Position numbers and translations under genes: made by a program. A stretch of 60,000 bases of DNA from Strigamia acuminata (taxonomy: Eukaryota; Arthropoda; Chilopoda; Geophilomorpha; Linotaeniidae). The notes below the pieces were generated by a model, which was not told the origin of the DNA, ran no database searches, and saw nothing but the letters and a program-made list of their open reading frames with translations. Below, piece after piece: positions 50,955 to 60,000 of the stretch. Every line of letters begins with the position of its first letter. Position 1 is the stretch's first letter. The stretch spans positions 932,001 to 992,000 of the forward strand of contig OX442324.1 of assembly GCA_949358305.1 (NCBI GenBank), written 5' to 3'.

Positions 50955-52996
50955 GTCTCGTCGGGAGTGACTGAATCAGTGGCTGCTGGTAAATGCTTAA
51001 TTAACAGGTCAACCATGTTTTTCTGAAAGTCAGTAAATTTGGAATCTAAGGTTTCCGTTGTAACCCAATTTTGTTTGGGTCGCTTAAACTCGGGGTTGGG
51101 AGCAGAAGAGTTAAATCTTTTATTTGAGTTTAACGAGTCTGTTTTCCCTGCTAATTTTTTGGCGAGAGCTGGACATTCTCTTTTAAAATGTCCGGGCTCG
51201 TGGCAGAAAAAGCATTTTCCAGTAGTTTTTTCATACTGGGCGGCAAATAGTCGCTCCATCGAACCATCGTCAGTTGAGTCGTCATTTTCTGACTCGTCTT
51301 CATCTTCAACTTCATCTTGTGTTTGTGTTAAACGTAGTGAAGTTTTAGATGGAAAAATCTTAGATTTTTCGTGAGTTTTTGGAGTAGGATTATTCTCTCG
51401 ATTATCGTACTCCAATTTTGCTGCAAGTTGAGCAGAACTTTCAAACTTAGAGCGATTTGCCCCTACATATTGCAGAATGTCATCTACTGTAAAGTCACCA
51501 TACATTCCTTGTGTACATAATGCCGTGAAACTTTCTTGAGTTAGATTGTCGAATAATTGTGCGCGCCCAGTTTTATCACCTGGTGGCACTTCACCTTGTT
51601 CTTGCGTATAACGCAAGAGAAAACTATAAAGTGACTCGTCGGCTCGTTGTTTTACATTAAGAAGTCGCCTTTCTCTTGTAAGTGGGACGAGATCGAAACA
51701 ATCAAGGAAAGAGGCTTCGAAAGTTCGCCAACTGTTAAAGGTATGGCGTTGTTTATGGAACCAACGCTGTGCATGGCCTAATAGTCGTCCAGGCACAGCA
51801 GTATGCACCATATCGTCCAAAGGGATGTTTTTCCCGAGGGCGACGGCTTTGACGATTTCAAGGAATCGCGCAACCTCTGTCTGATTCCCGTCAAAAATAG
51901 GAATCTCGATTCCTTTTCCAAAATTCTGATTGGGATTACTCGGGCTTCGGATTTGACCAACTAAACCCTGAACTATTTGTCTCACATCTTCTCCAGACAG
52001 ATTAGAAGCAGAGTTTGAATTGGGTGTAGACCGACTCTCATGTTCTCTGGGTGGCGGATTTGGCTCTTCGCGAAAATTTTGGCGTCTATCAGGTGGCCGA
52101 GGAGAACGCGAATTATTTCGTCGGTGGAAATTATTGTTATAATTTCCCCCTCCACCAGCGTGAGATTCGTCACTACTTGAGTTAGGATCGGAGTCACGAG
52201 GATCGCCTGGAGCTCCGGGAAAACGTTGATTTCTCGGCGGAGCTCGTCCACCTTGAGAGCGGGAATTTCTATAATTCCTAAAATCTCCATCAGATTGGGT
52301 GTGAGATTGAAAATTTTGATAATTTTCATTTCTCCCCCTTGGTTGGATCGACAGATTAGTTCGAGGCTGTGGAATTCTGAAAGAATCATCCAAATTTCCA
52401 GTGGGAGCGGGTAAATTATTATTTATTGCCGTCGCACTTGGTAAATTTCGGGAAATTGGCGCAGAAAAGTTTCCTTGTCCGGAATTTCCCATTCTTTCGG
52501 CCGAATTCGATCGCCAAGAAGTAGCTGGTAACTGGATCGAAGGTTGGACAGAAAGCGAAGAATTTAACTGTCCGTTATCGTCACGAGCAACATTCATTCG
52601 CCATCCAGGCAATTGCTGGTAGCGATATGTGGCCGGTGAACGAGGGCCAGTTCGATCTACAGAAACACTTTGCTTGTTGGTTACAACTACATCGGGAGTA
52701 ATTGCACGATTTCTCTCGTGATGATTATTCGCCGTGTATTGTTGAGCTTCACACAAAGTGGAAAACTGCGTCACTTCCAATTGGTAATGACGGCAATAAA
52801 CCTCTAAATCATGTGGGACGGATAGTGGATCTGTTCGCGAACTACCTGGGTTGGAAACGTCTCTAGGAACATTTTCTTCCCCCTGGCTTTCTGAATCAGA
52901 CTCCACATTACCTCTTGGTGTTTCACACATACCACCACGTCGTCGTGCTCCACGATTTCCTCGTGTTCCACGGACTCTTACAGGTCTACGGGCCAT
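50945..52996 (-). CDS. Gy-E Gag
   Basis: The first ATG (52994-52996) gives MARRPVRVRGTRGNRGARRR and about 683 residues. An Arg/Gly-rich N-terminus is followed by the short module EVYCRHYQL...EAQQYT (about 63-92) that recurs in the Gy-D protein. A long Asn/Arg/Pro-rich region comes next. The Gag core (about 365-520) has LLGHAQRWFHKQRHTF, FEASFLDCFDLVPLTRERR and RADESLYSFLLRYTQEQGE. A true CCHC knuckle, CFFCHEPGHFKREC, lies near 605-620. The frame is intact and ends inside the frameshift signal. Confidence 0.9.
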   Translation of the reverse strand: MARRPVRVRGTRGNRGARRRGGMCETPRGNVESDSESQGEENVPRDVSNPGSSRTDPLSVPHDLEVYCRHYQLEVTQFSTLCEAQQYTANNHHERNRAITPDVVVTNKQSVSVDRTGPRSPATYRYQQLPGWRMNVARDDNGQLNSSLSVQPSIQLPATSWRSNSAERMGNSGQGNFSAPISRNLPSATAINNNLPAPTGNLDDSFRIPQPRTNLSIQPRGRNENYQNFQSHTQSDGDFRNYRNSRSQGGRAPPRNQRFPGAPGDPRDSDPNSSSDESHAGGGGNYNNNFHRRNNSRSPRPPDRRQNFREEPNPPPREHESRSTPNSNSASNLSGEDVRQIVQGLVGQIRSPSNPNQNFGKGIEIPIFDGNQTEVARFLEIVKAVALGKNIPLDDMVHTAVPGRLLGHAQRWFHKQRHTFNSWRTFEASFLDCFDLVPLTRERRLLNVKQRADESLYSFLLRYTQEQGEVPPGDKTGRAQLFDNLTQESFTALCTQGMYGDFTVDDILQYVGANRSKFESSAQLAAKLEYDNRENNPTPKTHEKSKIFPSKTSLRLTQTQDEVEDEDESENDDSTDDGSMERLFAAQYEKTTGKCFFCHEPGHFKRECPALAKKLAGKTDSLNSNKRFNSSAPNPEFKRPKQNWVTTETLDSKFTDFQKNMVDLLIKHLPAATDSVTPDETKN

Positions 52997-53869
52997 AATT
53001 TTCAAGGGAAATACACGTACAAAACAAAATGAAAATTTAAGTGAAACTAGCGTAAATGAAACACGCTTAATATTAAACTAAAAAATAATTTGAAAAATAC
53101 AACCTTAACTGCTGAAACTGAAGTGGCTTCGTGGAAAACTGTCCTGTTGTTCGGTCAAGAATGGTCCAAACGGGCACTGATCACAAAGGCACAACTGGAT
53201 GGTCACACTGTTGAAAAGCAAGTGTGGCTGAATATTGGTTGTCAAACTCGCTTCCGGAAAATCTCCTTTGTCAAGACAATCTGCTGTGATTGGTGATGTT
53301 GGAAAAAATTCAGATAATTTCTAATCCGAAATTCTCAACAATCCCACATCTGGATGACCTACTCCGAGCTGCATCGTGAGTGGCTCCCTTTGTTACATTC
53401 TTTACTTTGTCAGGGATTAAAAATCATAATTCCTAACATTGACAGAACAATAGAAATCGGTCAAGTTTTTAACCAGTAAAATAAAATATTTTAACTTTTT
53501 ATTTTTTTAGTCAGCAGAATTTCTAGTCAAATTCGTTGTTTTGATCGAAATTCAAGGTTTCGAAATTTTCCAGAATATATCCGAATATTCTGGGAAACTC
53601 GATAAAATCAAAATAGATTTTTCGTTGGAAATTCGGAATTATAATGAGTTTTCAAAATAATCCAAAAATTCGACTTCAGATATTTCCAAAAGATAATGAG
53701 AATTTTTTGAAAACAAATGAATATTGCACAGTAAATATAAGGAGAAAATCGAAATTTTTCTGATTGTAATATTTATATAACATAATCAAAAATTCGCTTT
53801 TTCAATTTTACACTTTGATCACAGAGTTCACTTCAATAAAATGCAACCTATCTCGGTGGGACCTCCACG
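52997..53869 (-). other. Gy-E leader with tRNA-Gln primer site (53850-53867)
   Basis: 870 bp, AT-rich. The primer site TGGAGGTCCCACCGAGAT begins two bases from the 5' LTR and equals that of Gy-D. Several TTTTC/GAAAA words (for example TTTTTCGTTGGAAATTC near 53620) are reminiscent of the Gy-D leader but less regular. No coding frame. Confidence 0.75.
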
Positions 53870-55460
53870 TGTGACGATTGACTTGGCGAGATACAAATTG
53901 CTTAACAATTAGAGCGAGAACTCGTGTGAAAGTGTAAAAGTACGGAGGCTTGTGATTTCTCAAATCATGTAACAATTTATTACGAATGGAAGACTTATAT
54001 AAAACCTATGCCTACAACTGGCTAAATAACTTCATGTTAAATATACAATGGGTTGGCGAAAGCCCTGAAATAATATCACTTGCGGTTTTCAGTCTCGTAA
54101 TAAGAATGTGTAACTTTCTTATTACGGTGACGTAAAAGATGTCGTCTGAGTATGGTTCGGGCTTCCAAATGGTCCTGGATTGGTTCTAAAATGATGTGTA
54201 ATGGTTAGGCTTGGGTGTGTTATATCCGAGAGGTGCGGTTGACTTTGGCACAATCATCACACGTGTAATTATTATAATGTTAATAATTACACAGCGCGAT
54301 CATAAGAATGATGAAACAATCGGAATAAATATTCATGTAAATTCCATTGAATTAAACATGATATTGTGTTCGCAAAGCTGGATGAATAACTATAAAAATA
54401 AAGAAATAATTAAAATAGCGCCGAGCTATTTTTGCCCCGAGTGCAATCAACATTTAAGTCAGACTGAAATGTTCCGTCAAACCAACAACGAAATGAATCG
54501 AAGTATTTCGCAGGAAAGGTTATCCATTGCCGGGAAATTACTCCGCTCGGTTCTGGCTGGCGGGAGAGTAACCGAGAAATTACTCCGCGTCGATTACTCT
54601 GATAATGCGTCTGTGAAATATAAATACTCCACTCTAGATACTACATTACCAATGCGTCTGTGAATTTTACTCCACTCTAGATTCTGCATTCTACAACGGA
54701 ATGTTGGCATGAAGCTGGAGGGAGTGCGTCTGTGGGTTGTACCCCACTCTAGATACTACACTTAAATGTGTCTGTGAATTTCTCACTCTAGTTACTACAT
54801 TTCTACAACGGAATGTTGGCATGAAGAGGCGGGCAGTGTGTCTGTGAGTCTTCTACCCACTCTAGATACTTACACTAAATACAAAGTATTTCTACAACGG
54901 ATTGTCGGAACGCAGAGAAGTATAATATGTGCTCAAGTAAATATCAGTATCAAACAAAACAAGAACAAGAGCGAGCTATATCCGTTTTTCAGGGGGATAT
55001 ATACTCGGTGAGGAGAATAGCTGTTCAGTGATCCAATGGGATCACTGGGCAGTCAAATCCATCCAATCCCAGATCATAGGAAGTGGATACTCAGGACATA
55101 GTCTTCTACTAGGTCCACTACAGGAACTGGATACGCAGGACACAGTTTGGATTAAGTCCTTTTGACTATAATCCAAAAGGAGTCCAACTCACAGTGGGTG
55201 ATGAAGGGTGACTTCACCAGGTGTAAAGTTTGCACATAATTCAATAGAATTATGTGACAAATAAATCAACTAGTATTTAAACATCCAAAAGTATTCAAGA
55301 GTGTCTAAAGCTGCAGTGGAATAAAATATAAATAGTAATTTATATTTTATTCACTCAAAAATTGTCGAAATTTGAAATTACCGCTAAAACGTATCAGCGC
55401 CATCTATTGGTGAAATAATCGTCCTATACTAACAAAGTGTATGACAGTGTAACCGTCACA
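53870..55460 (-). repeat. Gy-E 5' LTR
   Basis: 1591 bp, about seven substitutions from 41467-43057. It carries the tandem block (54604-54873) and CCAATAGATGGCGC (minus, 55397-55410). It is followed by the duplication ACGA and the resumed YqaJ exon. Confidence 0.95.
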
Positions 55461-55464
55461 ACGA

Positions 55465-57872
55465 TTTAGGTATCTATTTGATGGATATTTAAATAATTTT
55501 AGAGTGAAAAACAATCCAACAGCCAATATTCAAACAGCTGTAAAAGCAAATGTCAGACCTTCTCAAAGAAGTGGCGTTTACACAGTTTGTGTCTTGGTAA
55601 ACACTGGAAAAATAGAAGATGCATACTGTCAATGTCCTAATGGGTAAGTTTTCTTTTTATACACAATTTATATAAATTAATTTTTCAAGTTGTAGACCCG
55701 TTTTTTTCTAATTTTTGACCCGTTTTCCTCTGTTTTTTCAAGTTATTGATCCGTTTTTTCTAGTTTTTACCTGTTTTTCCTAATTTTCTATTTGTATTTC
55801 CTAGTTTTAGACCAGTTTTTCCCCTTTTTTTCAAGTTTTATACTGTTTTTCCTAGTTTATACCCGTTTTTCCTAGTTTACATCCGTTTTTCCTAGTTTAT
55901 ATCCGTTTTTTCTAGTTTTAAACTCTTTTTTTCTAGTTTTAAACCCGTTTTTCTCATTTTTTTAAGTTTTATACTCGTTTTTAATGGTTTATATACGTTT
56001 TTCCTAGTTTTATAGTCGTTTTTCTTAGTTTTAGCCCCGTTTTAAACTTTTTTTTTCTAGTTTTAGACCCGTTTTTCTCATTTTTTTAAGTTTTATACTC
56101 GTTTTTCCTAGTTTATACCCGTTTTTCCTAGTTTATATCCGTTTTTTCTAGTTTTAAACTCTTTTTTTCTAGTTTTAAACCCGTTTTTCTCATTTTTTTA
56201 AGTTTTATACACGTTTTTCTTAGTTTTATAGTCGCTTTTCTTAGTTTTAGACCCGCTTTTCTCAGTTTATTTAAGTTTTATACCAGTTTTTATTGATTTT
56301 AGACCTGTATTTCTTGGTTTTGGACATGTGTTAAATTGATTTTATTTTATTGATTTTTGACATTTTTTTTATTTAGGCAAACCACAAATTGTCATCATGT
56401 CGGTGCACTATTAGAGTATTACTGTAAAACAGTAAATGAAAATGTCACTCAAACATGCACAGATAAACTCTGTGCATGGAACAAACCAAGCGGCCAAACA
56501 GGCAATGGTCAGAAAATAACTGACATTGTGACCACAAACCAAACAAAAGTAAGTATAGAATCTCCTTTAGAGTAAGAAAATAATGCAGTACTTAACTGTC
56601 TTGTTATTTATCTAGGGCGTATTAGCAAGAGAGAAGAAAATAAAACCGGTACCCTGCGCATATGATCCTAGACAACTTAAGGATAGAGGCATAGACAGAG
56701 CTGCTTTAAAAGTGATGTACGAGAAAATGAAAGTAGCTTGTCCAACCTGTCCATTTGTTGTTGGATTTTATGATCCAGAAACATTTAATCCAGGTAAAAA
56801 ATAATCTAAACACTCATGATATCTTAATTAACATTAATTTTACAGGAAATGTAGATGAAAATGATGCATTGGCAGCAGCAAGTAATTCAGAAGAAGATAT
56901 TATAACCACAAGTGCTGCATTAAGTAAGAATACACTGACATGGGTGCATATTTTATTTATTAATTTATCTACATATATTTTATAGATTCTGATATAACTA
57001 GTGCTAGTTTTCAAATGGAAGTTGACCGTTACATCCATTTGAAGTATCCAAACTTGACTCAAACCCAAGTTGCACAAATTGAAGCTGACACAAGAGGGCA
57101 GGCAAACAATTCAAAGTGGTTTGAAGAGCGATCCAAGAGGATAACTGCCTCCCATTTTGGCAAAGCTTGTAAATGCCAAAGGAGTTGTGAAAGCATCTTA
57201 AAACAAATGATGTACACAACATTGTCCCAACAAATGCCATCATTAGTCTACGGTAGAAGGACAGAGCCAGAAGCTGTAGCTCAGTATATCAGTCACAAAA
57301 CTGCAATGGGCATCACAGTTGTAGTATCAGAATGTGGCCTTTTCATTCATGATACACAATCCTACCTAGCTGCATCGCCAGACAGATTGGTTCTTGATGC
57401 AAGTTTTGATCCAATGGAAGGTGTATTGGAAGTAAAATGTCCATTCAGCAAAAAGTCATGCAGTATTAGTGATGCCTGTTGCAGTAAAACCTTCTGCTGT
57501 AAAAATGAGAATGGAGAAATTAGCCTGAAGAAAAATCATGAATATTATTATCAGGTAAGCACACATATTTAATATTAGATTAATTTTAGAATCAGTATTT
57601 CAATTTTTTTTCTATTTATGCAGGTACAAGGACAAATGGCAGCAACCCACAGACAATGGTGTGATTTTTGTATCTATACTGGAACCGAATTGTCTATTGA
57701 AAGAATTGCTTTTGATACAGAATTCTGGAATGATGCAAGTGTTAAACTGCATCATTTCATGAAGTATGCATACACTCCAGAATTATTCAATCGTAAAATT
57801 AAACATGGAAAAAAACTGTATGATGACAAGCAATTTCTTTCATACGAAAAATGTAGACTAAATAAACAATAA
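55465..57872 (+). CDS. YqaJ/SWIM nuclease of the ISL2EU element, rest of the gene (6 exons)
   Basis: With 41347-41466 the coding exons are 55465-55643, 56377-56548, 56616-56793, 56846-56923, 56986-57554 and 57624-57872. All five introns are GT-AG and all phases fit, giving about 514 residues. A SWIM zinc finger straddles intron 1 (Cys95-x-Cys97-x7-Cys105-x-His107; AYCQCPN...TNCHHVG). Residues 290-480 are a YqaJ/lambda-exonuclease-type PD-(D/E)xK nuclease: RITASHFGKACK, SLVYGRRTEPEAVAQY, then LAASPDRL (Asp375) and VLEVKCPF (Glu391, Lys393), and YYYQVQGQMAATHRQW. The nuclease probably helps transposition or processing of ends. The only break found is the Gy-E insertion. It converges with the transposase, the stops being 4 bp apart. 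Confidence 0.88.
55644..56376 (+). repeat. YqaJ-gene intron 1, filled with a T-rich tandem repeat
   Basis: The 733-bp intron (GTAAGT...TTTAG) is largely about 24-bp units of the type CGTTTTTCCTAGTTTATA-C. A larger block of five units is itself repeated (about 55863-55980 and 56098-56215). The other introns of the gene are only 52-69 bp. Confidence 0.8.
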
Positions 57873-57876
57873 ATTT

Positions 57877-59093
57877 TTATTTTCTCAAAGCTGGTTTGAA
57901 ATTAGTTAAATAAGCACATACACTGACAATTTGGTTTGCTAGGTCGATGGAACTTAATGGTTGAACAGTACTGAGAATTTTATATGTTTTAATTCGTCTT
58001 ATGGCACGTTCAACTTCAATGCGCTCACTAGCAATCGCTCTGGTCTGCACTACATCCTCCACTGGGATTTGTCCAGTTATTCGTTTGTGAAACTTTGGTG
58101 GTACATTCAAACCAACACCATCAGGTAGAATATGACCAATTTCAAAACCCTTATCAGTCATGATATTGTGTCCTCGCGTTAGCTGTTCAAGAAATCCTGA
58201 ATCTTGTACAATTTTTTTATCGGATGCTGACCCACCATACAATGGTGATACAAACACAACTTGGCCAATTGATGTTATTGCTACAAGAAATTTATACGTA
58301 TTGGAATGTTTGTAGCTGGAAAATGTCTCTCTCTGAGACCCTAAACGAGAGGGAGTTTGGATTTTAATCTCAGAACAATCTATAATTAACGTGGTGTCTG
58401 AGTAATTTTTAAAAAATGGGGCACATGTGGCTATTAAAAATTCAGGCGGTGGTATCGGAAACATTTCTTGTAGTTCGTGGTTTAAAAAAGTTATCCATGT
58501 TGTGAAAATTCTAGTTATTGTGGATTTGCTAACACCGAAGAACTGCTCTAAACTTAAAACAGAAAAACCCTGTTTTAAACGCAGTAATGTAAGAAAAAAC
58601 ATCTCTTCGGTAGTTAAAACCATTGGTAAACCGCTCTTGCACTTGGTTGCTTTTACTTTGGTTCTGCTACCATGCCAGTATGACAAAGTCTTTGCTTTAT
58701 CTTGTAAATGTTCAAATAAAGTTTGAAACATACTGGCATTTGGCATACCAGTATAAAATAAAATCAATTTATCAGAGTTCTTTATATTTGCATAGCTTAG
58801 TATTCGGGCTGATAACTTCTGATTGGTATTCGATAAAGTTGAGGCTTTCAATTCTAAATCTGCGATAACTGATTTATACTTTTCTTCCTTCTGCTGCGTA
58901 TTTCCAGCATCATTTCTATGTTTTTCAACTTCTTTTCTGAGTGCTTCAATTTCCTCTTTCATACGTTGATTTTCAAGTTTTAGTTGTTCAAACTCGGTCA
59001 TTTCTTCATCCTCGCAGATTGGTTCTTCAGCCTCGCAGATTGGTACTTCAGCCTCGCAGATTGGTTGTTCAGCAGCTTCGACATCTGTGTTTA
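57877..59093 (-). CDS. ISL2EU transposase (DDE_Tnp_4 type), 5' exon not seen
   Basis: The open frame extends upstream of the Met at 59001 to a 3' splice site (CACTGACATTACTGTAG on the minus strand, edge at 59093/59094), so at least one 5' exon is missing from view. Tandem PICEAE repeats (27-bp units, 59010-59080) come first, then a coiled coil (about 1-60 from the Met), a helix-turn-helix (LTTEEMFFLTLLRLKQGFSV...FFGVSKSTITRIF, 129-166) and the DDE domain: LIIDCSEIKI (Asp208), NIMTDKGFE (Asp283) and SERIEVERAIRRIK (Glu329 or Glu331). It would cut and join transposon ends. The visible part is intact with no stop. Confidence 0.87.
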
Positions 59094-59129
59094 GCTACAG
59101 TAATGTCAGTGAAAATTAAAATTTGAATT

Positions 59130-59945
59130 TTGCCATTCGTGTCGTTTAGTCACCACAAACGGCGACAAAATGAAGGACGTCGCCGTGTCGTTTTGTTGCC
59201 AAAAACGGCGAAGAAATAAACGACGCCGCCGTGTCGTTTCGTTGCCAAAAACGGCAAAGAAAAGACACGGCGACGTCCTTCATTTCGTTGCCGTTCGTGT
59301 CGTTTTGTTGCCAAAAACGGCGAAGAAATAAACGACGCCGCCGTGTCGTTTCGTTGCCAAAAACGGCAAAGAAACGACACGGCGACGTCCTTCATTTCGT
59401 TGCCATTTGTGGCGACTAAACCACACGACGACTTCCTTCATTTCATCCCCGTGTCCCCGTGTCGTTTTGTCGCCAAAAACGGCAACGAAATGAAGGAAGT
59501 CGCCGTGTCGTTTCGTTGCCAAAAACGGCAAAGAAAAGACACGGCAACGTCCTTCATTTCGTTGCCGTTCGTGTCGTTTTGTTGCCAAAAACGGCGAAGA
59601 AATAAACGACGCCGCCGTGTCGTTTCGTTGCCAAAAACGGCAAAGAAACGACACGGCGACGTCCTTCATTTCGTTGCCGTTCGTGTCGTTTTGTTGCCAA
59701 AAACGGCGAAGAAATAAACGACGCCGCCGTGTCGTTTCGTTGCCAAAAACGGCAATGAAACGACACGGCGACGTCCTTCATTTCGTTGCCATTTGTGGCG
59801 ACTAAACCACACGACGACTTCCTTCATTTCATCCCCGTGTCCCCGTGTCGTTTTGTCGCCAAAAACGGCGAAGAAATGAACGACGCCGCCGTGTTGTTTC
59901 ATTGCAAAAAACAGCAAAGAAATGAAGGATGACGAAATGAAGACA
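59130..59945. repeat. Hairpin-rich tandem array of CGTGTCGTTTCGTTGCC units
   Basis: Units containing GTCGTTT(T/C)GTTGCCAAAAACGGC recur with starts near 59186, 59298, 59459, 59572, 59684 and 59846, which gives steps of 112, 161, 113, 112 and 162 and a higher-order period of about 386 bp. Several units form near-perfect fold-backs (59341-59382, 59615-59656, 59727-59768: 18-bp arms, AAAAA loop). Long open frames occur on both strands because the units lack stops; they are not genes. The array lies upstream of the transposase acceptor, so probably in its first intron. Confidence 0.85.
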
Positions 59946-60000
59946 GACAAAATGAAGAAACCCCAAAAAATCAACAAAAAACGAAGAAAACTGCATTACT

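Larger units (their letters stand above)
41467..55460 (-). mobile_element. Gy-E: 14.0-kb Ty3/Gypsy element with an extra 3' ORF
   Basis: Two 1591-bp LTRs (41467-43057 and 53870-55460) have termini TGTGACGA...CCGTCACA and target duplication ACGA. I count about seven substitutions between them, roughly 0.4 percent. Minus-strand order is 5' LTR, tRNA-Gln primer site, gag, -1 frameshift signal, protease, RT, RNase H, integrase, a 1.3-kb spacer, ORF3, polypurine tract, 3' LTR. Pol carries a TAG at 48846-48848 and a frameshift near 47495. It disrupts the first exon of the YqaJ gene. Confidence 0.95.
41248..60000. mobile_element. ISL2EU-type DNA transposon (split by Gy-E, right end not seen)
   Basis: Two converging intron-containing genes identify it: a plus-strand SWIM/YqaJ nuclease gene (41347-57872) and a minus-strand DDE_Tnp_4-type transposase (57877 upward). 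This pairing is characteristic of the ISL2EU (PIF/Harbinger-ISL2EU-Spy) group. The left edge is set where LTR-F similarity ends, at about 41248, but the nearby GCGCCATCTTTTGACAACAT at 41291-41310 resembles LTR text, so the edge could shift by some tens of bases. The right terminus, TIR and target duplication are not in the window. Confidence 0.75.

Noticed and set aside
59130-59945. CRISPR array
   Set aside because: The units are long, internally palindromic and contiguous, without unique spacers; the sequence is eukaryotic.
59150-59977. Several 60-129 residue open frames on both strands
   Set aside because: They are translations of the tandem array, repeat the same peptide words in several frames, and reflect lack of stops in the unit.

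Overview
This is a gene-poor, transposon-packed stretch of a eukaryotic, almost certainly animal, nuclear genome. No host gene, rRNA or tRNA gene was found. The elements are Ty3/Gypsy and Copia LTR retrotransposons, an intron-containing ISL2EU-type DNA transposon with a YqaJ nuclease gene, and two TIR-only elements. The element types fit an arthropod or other invertebrate, but the sequence alone does not fix the taxon.

Left half (1-33315): a nest inside one minus-strand Gypsy element, here called Gy-A. Its right-hand (5') LTR is at 32740-33315 and its integrase runs off the left edge. Gy-A is broken by Gy-B (366-15047, minus, 1041-bp LTRs, TSD ACGT), which itself carries a 1.56-kb TIR element (MITE-1) in its integrase. 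Gy-A is also broken by Gy-C (15298-29562, plus, TSD ATAT, 3' part deleted). Gy-C in turn holds Gy-D (16049-25761, minus, 1901-bp LTRs, TSD AGGG), a gag-only non-autonomous element with a small TA-flanked element (MITE-2) in its leader.

Right half (33316-60000): a Copia gag on the plus strand (Copia-1), then a decayed Copia pol on the minus strand (Copia-2). Copia-2 is cut by Copia-3 (plus), whose gag is cut by a Gy-D-family LTR (LTR-F). LTR-F is apparently cut by the ISL2EU element, and the first coding exon of the ISL2EU YqaJ/SWIM gene is cut by Gy-E (41467-55460, minus, 1591-bp LTRs, TSD ACGA). The outer right-hand parts lie beyond the window. The window ends in a hairpin-rich tandem array.

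How the parts relate: Gy-B and Gy-E have gag, pol and, in the position where env would be, an extra ORF with paired CxxC motifs like a DnaJ zinc finger and no membrane segment. Both join gag to pol by a -1 frame change at a recognisable slippery heptamer. Gy-D has no pol, but shares with Gy-E the tRNA-Gln primer site, LTR termini, polypurine tract and a small Gag module, so Gy-E-like elements are plausible helpers. All pol genes seen here carry stops, frameshifts, insertions or deletions, even where the LTRs look identical.
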